DNA of 16,470 nt from Deltaproteobacteria bacterium. GTDB lineage: Bacteria > Desulfobacterota > Desulfobacteria > Desulfobacterales > JAUVGT01. Shown here piece by piece: positions 8,592-16,303 of this stretch. Position numbers and translations under genes: made by a program. The first letter of the stretch is position 1, and every line of letters begins with the position of its first letter. The notes below the pieces were generated by a model. It was not told the DNA's origin, ran no database searches, and saw nothing but the letters and a program-made list of their open reading frames with translations. The DNA lies in contig JAUVGT010000051.1 of NCBI GenBank assembly GCA_030593645.1, positions 1-16,470 on the forward strand. Reading direction: 5' to 3'.

Positions 8592-9190
8592 TTTATTTCA
8601 TCCACATTTGAGTTTTCTAAATCCTCAATATTTAACCCGTTTACTTCATTATAAAGATAATGTCGAATGGAATGATCTCTTAAAAGGTATTTACCTGAAT
8701 CATCCAGATATTTACCCGGATCAGGATGACAGGAAAAAACATATTTTGTTAAATGAAGTTTTTTATACTTATTGGTATAGTTTTTTATTGTGCTATGAAG
8801 TGATTGGCACCAAGCTGAACTTGCATCCAGTTGATTGATAATTCCTTCAATCGGCAGTGTTTTATATTTAAATTCGATACAATAAACATTAATTTTCCTT
8901 TGGAATTGAAATAATACAAAATCACATCTTTTTGACCAGGGCTTCCCATTATCATCAAGAAAATGAAATAGCGGCTCCAAGTTCCCCTTTTTATTTAGTT
9001 TATCCAATTTAATGGCAAAAACATCTCCTTTTAATTTTAATAGTACTTTAATTTCTTTTAGCTTGAGTGATCCTTGGACAAAAATTTTTTCTTTTAGAAT
9101 TATTTTATCAGTACTTTGCGTCACTGCATAATAATTCATATTTAAGTAAGATCTCAAAGCATTGAAATAACCTTGAGTGTTTAAAGTCAT
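8588..9190 (-). CDS. Unknown 200-aa protein in the hsd operon, candidate PD-(D/E)XK nuclease fold
   Basis: I do not recognise the family. The 200-aa soluble protein is lysine-rich, and its DNA looks clearly more AT-rich than hsdR or hsdM. Residues 86-120 read SKRCDFVLFQFQRKINVYC, then IEFKYK, then a helix with NQLDASSAWCQSLHS. This gives D90, E106-x-K108 and Q120, a spacing close to the PD-(D/E)XK core of the neighbouring HsdR (D138, E152-x-K154). A metal-dependent nuclease or nuclease-derived fold is therefore inferred, not shown. It starts 1 nt after the hsdS stop (TGAGATG) with AAAGGTGG as ribosome binding site, and ends in an ATGA overlap with hsdR. It is thus locked into the operon between specificity and restriction genes. 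Possible roles are an accessory nuclease, a regulator of HsdR assembly, or a separate defence effector. Confidence 0.8.
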   Translation of the reverse strand: MTLNTQGYFNALRSYLNMNYYAVTQSTDKIILKEKIFVQGSLKLKEIKVLLKLKGDVFAIKLDKLNKKGNLEPLFHFLDDNGKPWSKRCDFVLFQFQRKINVYCIEFKYKTLPIEGIINQLDASSAWCQSLHSTIKNYTNKYKKLHLTKYVFSCHPDPGKYLDDSGKYLLRDHSIRHYLYNEVNGLNIEDLENSNVDEIK

Positions 9191-9191
9191 C

Positions 9192-10535
9192 TCAAGCCAC
9201 CTTTATTTTGCCAGTTACTGCTGCGGTAATTAGTGCTGTACGATATTCGTTGAGTCTATTAATTGCAGTAGTCAATTTTTGAATCAGTTCATATATTTTT
9301 GATGTCTTTAAATTAATATAGTCAACAATTGTATGTTGTTCAATCACAACTGGTAATGGAATTATAAAATTTCCTAATACTCCCATTGATAGATTTGGCT
9401 GTGCAGATTGAACTGCATATAGCCATGTAAGCTCTTTAAAAAGTGATGACTGAAACCAACATTTCAAATAATAGGAGTTCAAATAAGTATTAGGCCTGAT
9501 AAAAGAAACCGCTTGATTAGTATTCGCAGGCAAATGGCTATCTTGGATAATTGCTGTTTTTCCTAAGGTTGCTCCTGCGATAACAAAAAGAACATCACCA
9601 TCTTTGAGTTGTGATCGTTTTAAAATATTATTGGTTTCATCATCAATGAAGCATTGTGGTTCATTTATTATATCACCGTCACTTATATTTTCAGCCTTGA
9701 AAAATCGAACAGGGCCTACAGAAATAATTTCTCTTCCTTCAGTAGTAGGAGTAGTTCCTTTTGATATAGTTGTTGAACATTCTTTTATCCGCCTGATATC
9801 CCAACGCGCCGGGATCTCCCCCAACCAATCAACACCGGAATCTTTCATGGGTACTGAGTCATCAAGTCCTTTGGTGACGGCCTTGGTGATCAGGGCAACA
9901 CGTTTTTCATTCAGTTTTTCGATGAATGCTTTTTTCTTTTCAATGAGTGTGTCAATTTGGGTGGTTTTCTGGTCAAGAAATTCTGCAATCTTACTTTGTT
10001 CATGAATACTAGGAATTACAATTTTAATGTTTTTTATATTTTTATAAGAAAGACCAAATCGGGTAACACCATTTGCGGAAATTGAAAATTGGTACACACT
10101 TGTTAATGATTTTAGAGCATAGAATAAAAAGGATCCAATTAAACAATTATTATATGATTTAATGATGGATAGATGATAACCACATACCAAATCTTTTATG
10201 TTTTCATTTATAAATGTCGGGATACCAATATCAAAGGGACTTTCAGAATCCTTTGTAATAATCACATCACCTTTTTTAAGATGAAATCGTTCAATTTCAT
10301 TTTTCGATGCACTTGCGAGCATAAATTTTATTTCTGAAGTAATTTTATCATGATAATATACATCAATGTAATTGCATAAGCGTATTATATCCTGACCAAC
10401 GACTTTTTTTTTGTCTATATTACTTGTTTTAATTTGAGCTACATTATGTAACCGCTCAAATTTCCATTTGTGCGGAACTGCCCCCAACCACTCAATACCT
10501 GAATCTTTATACTTCTCATATCTTGAATATTTCAT
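9192..10535 (-). CDS. hsdS: Type I restriction-modification specificity subunit (HsdS)
   Basis: This 447-aa protein is built as two pseudo-repeats. YKDSGIEWLGAVPHKW (9-24) matches MKDSGVDWLGEIPARW (230-245). EQSKIAEFLDQKT (179-191) matches EQHTIVDYINLKT (399-411). The helical ends also repeat (LNEKRVALITKAVTKG against LNEYRTALITAAVTGK), all offset by about 220 residues. The two variable target-recognition domains lie at about 30-175 and 250-395, each reading one half of a bipartite site, and the repeated coiled-coil helices set the spacer and bind HsdM. The recognition sequence cannot be deduced. The start follows an excellent GGAGGG ribosome binding site and overlaps the rhuM-like stop (ATGA, 10532-10535). 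The recognition domains look more AT-rich than the flanking genes, as expected for exchanged modules. Confidence 0.95.
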   Translation of the reverse strand: MKYSRYEKYKDSGIEWLGAVPHKWKFERLHNVAQIKTSNIDKKKVVGQDIIRLCNYIDVYYHDKITSEIKFMLASASKNEIERFHLKKGDVIITKDSESPFDIGIPTFINENIKDLVCGYHLSIIKSYNNCLIGSFLFYALKSLTSVYQFSISANGVTRFGLSYKNIKNIKIVIPSIHEQSKIAEFLDQKTTQIDTLIEKKKAFIEKLNEKRVALITKAVTKGLDDSVPMKDSGVDWLGEIPARWDIRRIKECSTTISKGTTPTTEGREIISVGPVRFFKAENISDGDIINEPQCFIDDETNNILKRSQLKDGDVLFVIAGATLGKTAIIQDSHLPANTNQAVSFIRPNTYLNSYYLKCWFQSSLFKELTWLYAVQSAQPNLSMGVLGNFIIPLPVVIEQHTIVDYINLKTSKIYELIQKLTTAINRLNEYRTALITAAVTGKIKVA

Positions 10536-11575
10536 TTTTTACCCTCCAGATATTTTTTTAATTCTTCATCATCTGTGAGGGATTCTTTTTCTGCTTCCTG
10601 TTTAAGGCGATGTGCATGATAAGTTTCATATTGTTCGATAGCCAGTTTATCCGCAATTTCTTTGCTCACTTTTCCGGGATTTTTAAGAATATCCCGTTCA
10701 TTGAGTTGAAGAAATGCATCCAGTTTTTCCCGCCAGGTTCGCATAAAAATCTGTTTGTGTCTTTTTGCCTGGTCTTCGGCAAAATCGAGATACATGGTTA
10801 CGATGCGGTTGAGTCCGGCGACTTCCTCTTCGCTGAGGTAATTTTTGGCAATGGTCACGTCTGTTTTACGGACTTTTGTGCTTTTCCATGATGTGAGGCC
10901 CATATTCGGTTGACTGGCATCCGCGCGTTCATGGATCAACTCAGCCGCAGTTTTTCCGGATATGGCAAAGTGGAGTTTGTTTTGCACAATTTTAAAAAAA
11001 GTCAATGTTTCTTCGGCTTTGGGATCATAGTCCACGGCAAGGGCATAAATATCCCGGATTTTCTGATAAAAACGTTTTTCGCTGGCCCGGATATCCCGGA
11101 TGCGCTCCAGCATTTCATCAAAGTAGTCGGAACCGATGTTTGCGCCTTGTTTCAGACGTTCATCGTCCATGGTGAATCCTTTGACCAGGTATTCATTCAA
11201 TCGTTCGGTGGCCCATTTCCGAAACTGAATCCCCCGGGGGGAGCGTACCCTGTAACCCACGGCAATAATGGCATGTAAGTTATAAAATTTCCGGGTTCTG
11301 GATATTTTTCGAGAGCCTTCCTGTTGAACTTGTAAGTAATCCTTACAAGTTGAGGCTAATTCCAATTCATTATCTTTATATATGGCTTTCAAATGAAGTG
11401 TGATGTTCTGAGGTGTAGTTTGATACAGTTCCGCCATTCCCGCCTGAGTCATCCATACCGTCTCATTTTCCAGACGAACTTCAATCCGGGTTTCGCCATC
11501 TTCCGTCTGATACAGGATCAGATCACTTTTATCAGGAAATTGTCCGGCCGGATATTCAGTAAGAGTATCAGCCAT
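10532..11575 (-). CDS. rhuM: RhuM family protein embedded in the hsd operon
   Basis: This 347-aa protein matches the RhuM (virulence_RhuM) family over its whole length. The N-terminal part (about 38-100) has ETVWMTQAGMAELYQTTPQN, which looks like a helix-turn-helix or Bro-N-like DNA-binding unit, then FYNLHAIIAVGYRVRSPRG (97-115) and IQFRKWA. The C-terminal part has ERIRDIRASEKRFYQKIRDI (157-176), NKLHFAISGKTAAELI, PNMGLTSW and DVTIAKNYLSEEE with LNRIVTMYLDFAE. The molecular function of RhuM is not established. The name comes from a Salmonella pathogenicity island, and homologues are often seen inside type I RM loci. It overlaps hsdM by 8 nt and hsdS by 4 nt, with GGGGGG as ribosome binding site, so it is expressed with the modification genes. 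A regulatory or defence-accessory role is inference. Confidence 0.92.
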   Translation of the reverse strand: MADTLTEYPAGQFPDKSDLILYQTEDGETRIEVRLENETVWMTQAGMAELYQTTPQNITLHLKAIYKDNELELASTCKDYLQVQQEGSRKISRTRKFYNLHAIIAVGYRVRSPRGIQFRKWATERLNEYLVKGFTMDDERLKQGANIGSDYFDEMLERIRDIRASEKRFYQKIRDIYALAVDYDPKAEETLTFFKIVQNKLHFAISGKTAAELIHERADASQPNMGLTSWKSTKVRKTDVTIAKNYLSEEEVAGLNRIVTMYLDFAEDQAKRHKQIFMRTWREKLDAFLQLNERDILKNPGKVSKEIADKLAIEQYETYHAHRLKQEAEKESLTDDEELKKYLEGKK

Positions 11576-13832
11576 CGGTCACCCCCCTGAGCATTTTTAG
11601 AATATCGGCTTCCAGGGCTTTGATATCCGCCTCGATATCTTCCAGAGGACGGGGAGGCTCATACTGATAAAAATGACGTGTAAAGGGTATTTCATATCCC
11701 ACTTTTATTTTGCTGTGATCGATCCATGCATCCGGCCGATATGGGAGGACTTCCTTTTTAAGATAGTCCTCGCAATGGTCTTGAACAAGTTCAATGAGTT
11801 TTGTTTTATCTATTTTGCCTTTAGTCTTTTTTGTTTCATACTCCAGCGGCAGGGGAAGTCGAATATTTTTAGGGAACATCACATTTTCAGTGTCACGAAG
11901 TTCTGGATCAGGCTTGGGATTGCCTTTTTTATCTTTGCATATCTTTGCATCGGGATCCCGCTCTGCAAGAGCGACAGTGGAAAGCAATACTTTTTTAAGG
12001 TCCGAATCAAAGGGTTCGGATTGTTTTTCAAATTTATTTTTGAGGTATTTTTCAAATTCATCCGGATCTATGATGATCTTGCCATTAGTGAAATCGGATT
12101 TCATTTTTTCAAGGACGCGGATAATCTGTTTTTGTCTTTGCTTTCCAGCTTCAATCTCCTTGTTTTTAGCTTTTCCGGCTTTTCGCTTCTTGGAGTGCGC
12201 CAGTTTCGTGAACCAGTTTGATTCGATTAATTTTGATACTCGTTCTTCCGTGACTTGAAAATTAAGCCGAAGCGGCCGTTCTACTGTGATTTTCAGATAT
12301 CCGAACTCACGATTATCAAAGATTCGGCTGACCGTCATATTCTTTTTATCACCGTTCGTGGCAATCCGACATTTTTCTTTATCCTTAAATTTACCGTACA
12401 GTTTTGTGATATAATCAATATGATTCGGCTTTCCGTCCTTGCCGTCTCCGATTTCATGGCGCTTATTCCCCAGACTTTTTTTCATATCCACATAGAATCG
12501 AGTGGCATCAATCAGTTGTATCTTACCTTTGCGGATTTTCTTTTTTCTGTTACTGACAATCCAGATATAGGTATAAATGCCGGTGTTGTAAAAGAGTTGA
12601 TCCGGAAGACCGACAACGGCTTCGAGCATGTCATTTTCAATAATCCAGCGCCGGATATTGCTCTCCCCGCCTCCGGCATCGCCGGTAAACAGGGGTGAAC
12701 CATTAAATACAATGGCGATACGGGAGCCTTCTCCACCCTTCTCAGGTGGGAGGTGCATTTTAGAAATCATATGCAGGAGAAACAAAAGAGCACCATCATT
12801 GATACGCGGCAGACCTGGACCGAACCGTCCTGAAAACCCGAGTTCTTCATGTTCGCGTTTCACATAATCATATTCAGGTTTCCACTCCACACCAAAGGGT
12901 GGATTGGCCAGCATGTAGTGAAAGTTTTCATCCGGGTGTCCATCACCGTCCACCTGGTCATCCTTGGACCTGCCGGTTCCCAGTGTATCGCCAAATACGA
13001 TATTTGAAACCTCCTCTCCTTTAATCAGTAAATCAGATCCGCAGATGGCATAGGCTTCGGGATTGTATTCCTGACCAAATAATTCCAGATGCGCATCCGG
13101 ATTATGTTTTTCATCCAGTATATATTCTTCAGATACCGATAACATCCCGCCGGTTCCGCATGTCGGATCGTATATGGTGCGCACCAGACCCGGTTCATAA
13201 ATATCATCATATGTATACAGTAAGTGAACCATGAGCCGGATGACTTCCCGGGGAGTAAAATGATCTCCGGCTTCTTCATTGGCCTGCTCATTAAAACGCC
13301 TGACCAAGTCTTCAAACAAATATCCCATGGCCATATTCGGAACATGATCGGGATGAAGATTCACATTGGAAAACTCTTTGATAATCTCAAATAACCGGTT
13401 TGCTTCATCAAGTTTTTCAATTTCTTCATCAAATTTAAATTTTTCCAGAATTTTTCTGGCATTAGAAGAAAAACCGGCGATAAACTTACTCAGGTTGGCA
13501 GCCAGGTTATCCGGATCATCCAGTAAACTGACATAAGATTCTTTTAAACGGTTGGCAAATGTGAAACCACTGGTGTTATGGAAATGCAGTTTGAATTTCC
13601 GGTTGATCATTTTTTCCATGGTTTCATTGTTGTATTTATCCATGGCGTTTAATTTTTTAAAATATTTCAACACGGCAGCTTTTGTGTTTTCAAGCACACA
13701 ATCAAGGCGGCGGAATACAGTCAGAGGGATCATCACCCGCCTGTATTGGGGTGGACGATAGGGGCCACGTAATAGATTTGCAATGGTCCAGATAAGGTCG
13801 CTGTTTTTTTTGATAACCGGCTGATCTTTCAT
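11568..13832 (-). CDS. hsdM: Type I restriction-modification methyltransferase subunit (HsdM)
   Basis: This N6-adenine DNA methyltransferase of 754 aa is longer than the common 500-ish aa HsdM. Residues 1-160 form the helical HsdM_N-type domain (LIWTIANLLRGPYRPPQYRR). The catalytic domain has GDHFTPREVIRLM (189-201), SAM-binding motif I DPTCGTGGM (222-230) and catalytic motif IV NPPF (310-313). A long, charged C-terminal extension from about 520 to 754 includes a KKRKAGKAKNKEIEAGKQRQ-type basic stretch and further helices that may contact HsdS or HsdR. With HsdS it methylates adenines in the bipartite target. It is the first gene of the operon. The ATG at 13832 is preceded by GAGAG, 5 nt upstream, and the gene ends in an 8-nt overlap with the rhuM-like gene. 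All motifs are intact. Confidence 0.96.
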   Translation of the reverse strand: MKDQPVIKKNSDLIWTIANLLRGPYRPPQYRRVMIPLTVFRRLDCVLENTKAAVLKYFKKLNAMDKYNNETMEKMINRKFKLHFHNTSGFTFANRLKESYVSLLDDPDNLAANLSKFIAGFSSNARKILEKFKFDEEIEKLDEANRLFEIIKEFSNVNLHPDHVPNMAMGYLFEDLVRRFNEQANEEAGDHFTPREVIRLMVHLLYTYDDIYEPGLVRTIYDPTCGTGGMLSVSEEYILDEKHNPDAHLELFGQEYNPEAYAICGSDLLIKGEEVSNIVFGDTLGTGRSKDDQVDGDGHPDENFHYMLANPPFGVEWKPEYDYVKREHEELGFSGRFGPGLPRINDGALLFLLHMISKMHLPPEKGGEGSRIAIVFNGSPLFTGDAGGGESNIRRWIIENDMLEAVVGLPDQLFYNTGIYTYIWIVSNRKKKIRKGKIQLIDATRFYVDMKKSLGNKRHEIGDGKDGKPNHIDYITKLYGKFKDKEKCRIATNGDKKNMTVSRIFDNREFGYLKITVERPLRLNFQVTEERVSKLIESNWFTKLAHSKKRKAGKAKNKEIEAGKQRQKQIIRVLEKMKSDFTNGKIIIDPDEFEKYLKNKFEKQSEPFDSDLKKVLLSTVALAERDPDAKICKDKKGNPKPDPELRDTENVMFPKNIRLPLPLEYETKKTKGKIDKTKLIELVQDHCEDYLKKEVLPYRPDAWIDHSKIKVGYEIPFTRHFYQYEPPRPLEDIEADIKALEADILKMLRGVTDG

Positions 13833-13860
13833 ATATTCTCTCAGTTATAATAATTGCCTG

Positions 13861-13889
13861 TTAATATAATCTTTCTGATTCTGAATCAA
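13861..13889 (-). promoter_or_regulatory. Candidate hsd operon promoter with an overlapping palindrome
   Basis: On the minus strand TTGATT (plus 13884-13889) and TATTAA (plus 13861-13866) are separated by 17 bp and lie about 30-55 bp before hsdM, fitting a sigma-70-type promoter. A perfect 6-1-6 palindrome TGATTC-T-GAATCA (13876-13888) covers the -35 side and could be an operator. Promoters of this quality occur by chance in AT-rich DNA. Confidence 0.35.
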
Positions 13890-14103
13890 ATCACAAGGTG
13901 TTCAATGGTAATCTTTTAGCATTACAAATTCATTTCGGCAACTTCTTGCCATAATTTCTTAATTGTTTACCTTTTCATAGAGGCTCCCTCCCACCGATGG
14001 AGGGAAGTTTTTTCCCGAAATGACAAAAATTCATGTATTTTGAATTTAAAATGATGGGACTGCGATAGGGTTCTTATATCATATTTATTAAAATTATCAA
14101 TAA
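13890..14103. other. Noncoding stretch between hsd promoter region and rhuM relic
   Basis: This AT-rich stretch has stops in all frames. It contains the terminator-like hairpin at 13985-14012 but no recognisable gene. A short minus-strand reading LWQEVAEMN near 13935-13965 is too small to assign. The region may be degenerate DNA left by earlier gene loss. Confidence 0.4.
13985..14012 (+). terminator. Rho-independent terminator-like hairpin on the plus strand
   Basis: TCCCTCC (13985-13991) pairs with GGAGGGA (13999-14005) around a 7-nt loop and is followed by AGTTTTTT. The orientation serves plus-strand transcription, yet no intact plus-strand gene lies upstream in this gap. It would end antisense transcription entering from the hsdM side, or it belonged to a gene now lost. 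Confidence 0.45.
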
Positions 14104-14404
14104 ACAACGGTTCCTAACATTGATGAACTTGTAAAAAGTCCGAATTAGACAGTTTTGTAAAAAGTTCAAATTCAAGGCGTTCAAATTTCGTAATCATGAA
14201 GTGTACTTATCGTACATTGAATGATTGCGAAATGCAGCACAACGCAGAAGTTGGACTTTTTACGAGACCGTCAACATTAGTATGCACATTCGTAACATCT
14301 ATGATGAGGGAGAGCTGACCCCGGAGGTCACCATTAAGAAATTCTTAACAGTTCACCAGGAGGGCAAGCGACAGATCCAGCGAAACTTCGAGTTTTATAA
14401 CTTG
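14104..14404 (+). pseudogene. Relic rhuM homologue split by palindromic repeat copy B
   Basis: Plus-strand 14273-14404 encodes 44 residues beginning NISMHIRNIYDEGELTPEV and ending RNFEFYNL. These align without gaps to residues 57-100 of the intact RhuM in this window, with 21 of 44 identical by my count. The match starts exactly at the edge of the repeat. On the other side of the repeat, 14104-14118 reads T-T-V-P-N, the residues expected just before NIS in RhuM-like proteins. Upstream of that only stops and unrecognisable sequence remain, and downstream the homology ends after FYNL. The gene was therefore a plus-strand rhuM-type gene, distinct from the functional minus-strand one, now truncated at both ends and interrupted. 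Confidence 0.7.
14121..14272. repeat. Palindromic MITE/REP-like element, copy B (inside relic rhuM)
   Basis: This 152-bp copy is of the same family as 1015-1142. The right half is almost identical to copy A, from AATGATTGCGAAATGCAGC to ACTTTTTACGAGACCGTC. The left end is longer because it carries two arms, TTGTAAAAAGTCCGAATTAG then TTTTGTAAAAAGTTCAAATT, offset by 26 bp. The apex is GTACTTATCGTAC. It is flanked by a perfect 5-bp direct repeat AACAT at 14116-14120 and 14273-14277, consistent with a target-site duplication from insertion into the rhuM relic. Confidence 0.85.
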
Positions 14405-14594
14405 GAAGGTACAAAAACACTCGATTCACTCAAGGAATTCAATCCCCTGTTAATCCTGCGATATTCTTACGCACACAAGACGCAGCACAACAAGGTGCAC
14501 AAAATGTCCGGCTGACCAGAAAGACCATTACGGATATTTTGGAGAACATTCTATGGTTTTATGCTTTAGTATTGATTGGAAAGTAAGTACTGAT
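14405..14594 (+). other. Degenerate region after the rhuM relic, possible second gene remnant
   Basis: No intact gene. One plus-strand frame stays open from 14401 to 14586 and includes GAQNVRLTRKTITDILENI (about 14494-14550). LTRKTI--IL is reminiscent of a segment in type III restriction helicase (Res) subunits, but the match is too short to name. It is consistent with a patchwork of decayed defence genes. Confidence 0.2.
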
Positions 14595-14622
14595 GTGGGG
14601 CATCACATTTGTGATACCCCAC
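14595..14622 (-). terminator. Strong hairpin downstream of the DASS transporter gene
   Basis: GTGGGGCATCAC and GTGATACCCCAC form a 12-bp stem with a 4-nt loop. In minus-strand RNA the one irregular position is a G-U wobble, whereas in plus-strand RNA it is a C-A mismatch. It starts 33 nt after the transporter stop. No good U run follows, so it may act as a weak terminator or a 3' end stabiliser. Confidence 0.5.
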
Positions 14623-14655
14623 CTTGAACACATATCAAATTTTTTAATCAGAAGA

Positions 14656-16254
14656 TTATTTGGCAGTACTTTGAAGCACCTGCGTTGCCTGTTCGAGAAT
14701 ACCCTCCGGAAAACCAACGATCGGGTAAATCACAAGAAATCCAACGATCCAGAGCAACAGCATGGACAGTACAAAGAATCCAAAACCATATTTTACAAAA
14801 TCAATCGCTTCAAGTACTCTCTTATTCGTATCCGGATAAACACCCAGTGCAAATGTCAGCGCATTGGCGGGTGAACCCACGATAAGGAAATGGGCATATG
14901 AAGATGCCAGTGCCACAGCCATACCAATAGCCCAGGGCTCCCCGGCAACCTGGGTCATAATCCCCATGGGAACGACAATGGGCCCGATAAGGGCAACGGT
15001 GGCGGCATCAGACATAAAATTGGTTACCAGACCGGAAAAAGCGGACATCCCGACCCACAACCCGTAACCTTTATCCATTCCAATTTGTGAAAGCCCGTCA
15101 AGAAAGGTTGTGGCCAGCCAGAGAGCTCCGCCGCTTTCCTTAAGAAGGGCACCCAGGGTCAGCGCTCCGCAGTACATAAACCAGGCGTTAAAGGATATAC
15201 GTGACAATATCTTTTCAAACTTCACGGTCTTGAATAAAATCGGTATCACCAGGGCCAGAAGCGCCGGACCGCCCAATCCCGTGGCTTCTCCTCCAAATAT
15301 CCACAGAAAAACAATGAGGAAAAGCGACCCGGCAGTGACATACTCGGCATAACTCATTTTGCCCATCTTGCGGGTCTCTTCCTTGATATATTCCAGCCCG
15401 GGGGTCAGATCCCGGGTCTTGATCTTCTTACTGAAAAAAGTCGCCATATAGAGCAGCAGCAATACGCTGCCGATCGGCACCAGGGGCCACCCGTATTTCA
15501 TCCAGCCTGAATAGGAGATCGGTATGCCGTATTCGGTAAAAAAACCCATCATGATCACATTACGTCCCCCTGCCGAGGGTGTTCCGGGCCCTCCCATATT
15601 CAGAGCAAAGCAAAGGGAAAAAAGCAGGTATTTAGCAAGCGCCGGATCATGAACCACCTTTCCTTTCGGGCTTGTGGCCTTCACCGACCCGTAATAGACA
15701 GCCATCATCACCGGCACCATAAAAGAACACATGGCCGGAGCCGACATAAATGAGCCTACGATCGACATGCTGAAGCACAGCACGATCATGGGAACCCAGA
15801 ACCCTTTGGTCCATCCCAGCAGCCAGACAGCCAATCGTTTATGAAAACCAACCTCCACCACCGTCGCTCCCAGGGCAAAAACCCCCAGCATAAACATCGG
15901 TGCATCACCCGAAAAGGTCTTGCCAATCATATTGAAAGGTAAAAGTCCGAAAAAGTAAGCCATGAGAGGCATCAGGAGACCCGTCACTCCAATAGGAAGA
16001 GCCTCGACGGCAAAAAAGATGACCGCCATGGGAACAATCCCCAGTACGATCATTGTTTTATCTGATGCCTCCTTGGCATTATGGGCAATCTCCCAGTCGA
16101 TCATTTTTTGGACATATCCGTATTTTTCCATAATCTCGATCAGTGACTGTGGAGTTGGAAGAACAAAGGCAATTAAAATAAAAACACCAACGCCAATACC
16201 GAGCCATAGTTCTTTTTTAGCGAATATTCCGGTTTTTTCCCCATGCGTATCCAT
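14656..16254 (-). CDS. Divergent DASS/SLC13 family anion transporter
   Basis: This 532-aa inner-membrane protein has roughly 11-13 hydrophobic segments. It has the two-repeat architecture of the divalent anion:sodium symporter family: NMGGPGTPSAGGRNVIM (219-235) in the first half and IVGSPANALTFALGVYP (458-474) in the second mirror the family's conserved G-T-P--N stretches. The usual SNT sodium/substrate motifs are replaced by SAP (171-173, in GSFMSAPAM) and SDA (415-417, in NFMSDAAT). Cation coupling or substrate may therefore differ from the characterised dicarboxylate or sulfate carriers. A large soluble loop lies around 270-300. The start has an ideal AAGGGAG ribosome binding site about 6 nt upstream. 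The gene is a single unit: a hairpin follows it, repeat copy C begins 50 bp upstream, and a weak TTGATT (16295-16300) sits in that gap. The substrate is unknown; dicarboxylates, sulfate and organosulfonates are all plausible. Confidence 0.85.
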   Translation of the reverse strand: MDTHGEKTGIFAKKELWLGIGVGVFILIAFVLPTPQSLIEIMEKYGYVQKMIDWEIAHNAKEASDKTMIVLGIVPMAVIFFAVEALPIGVTGLLMPLMAYFFGLLPFNMIGKTFSGDAPMFMLGVFALGATVVEVGFHKRLAVWLLGWTKGFWVPMIVLCFSMSIVGSFMSAPAMCSFMVPVMMAVYYGSVKATSPKGKVVHDPALAKYLLFSLCFALNMGGPGTPSAGGRNVIMMGFFTEYGIPISYSGWMKYGWPLVPIGSVLLLLYMATFFSKKIKTRDLTPGLEYIKEETRKMGKMSYAEYVTAGSLFLIVFLWIFGGEATGLGGPALLALVIPILFKTVKFEKILSRISFNAWFMYCGALTLGALLKESGGALWLATTFLDGLSQIGMDKGYGLWVGMSAFSGLVTNFMSDAATVALIGPIVVPMGIMTQVAGEPWAIGMAVALASSYAHFLIVGSPANALTFALGVYPDTNKRVLEAIDFVKYGFGFFVLSMLLLWIVGFLVIYPIVGFPEGILEQATQVLQSTAK

Positions 16255-16303
16255 AAAAAACTCCCTTTTATATATCTACAAAAACATTTTATTTAATCAA
16301 GTC

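Noticed and set aside
11794..12258. Long plus-strand open frame opposite hsdM (and others opposite hsdR and hsdS)
   Set aside because: These are antisense shadows of well-supported genes, with low-complexity Ser/Phe-rich translations.
14225..14515. Plus-strand 96-codon open frame read as a gene
   Set aside because: Its first 16 codons are the palindromic repeat, the next 44 a rhuM fragment and the rest unrelated. It is a chance fusion over a pseudogene, not a real product.
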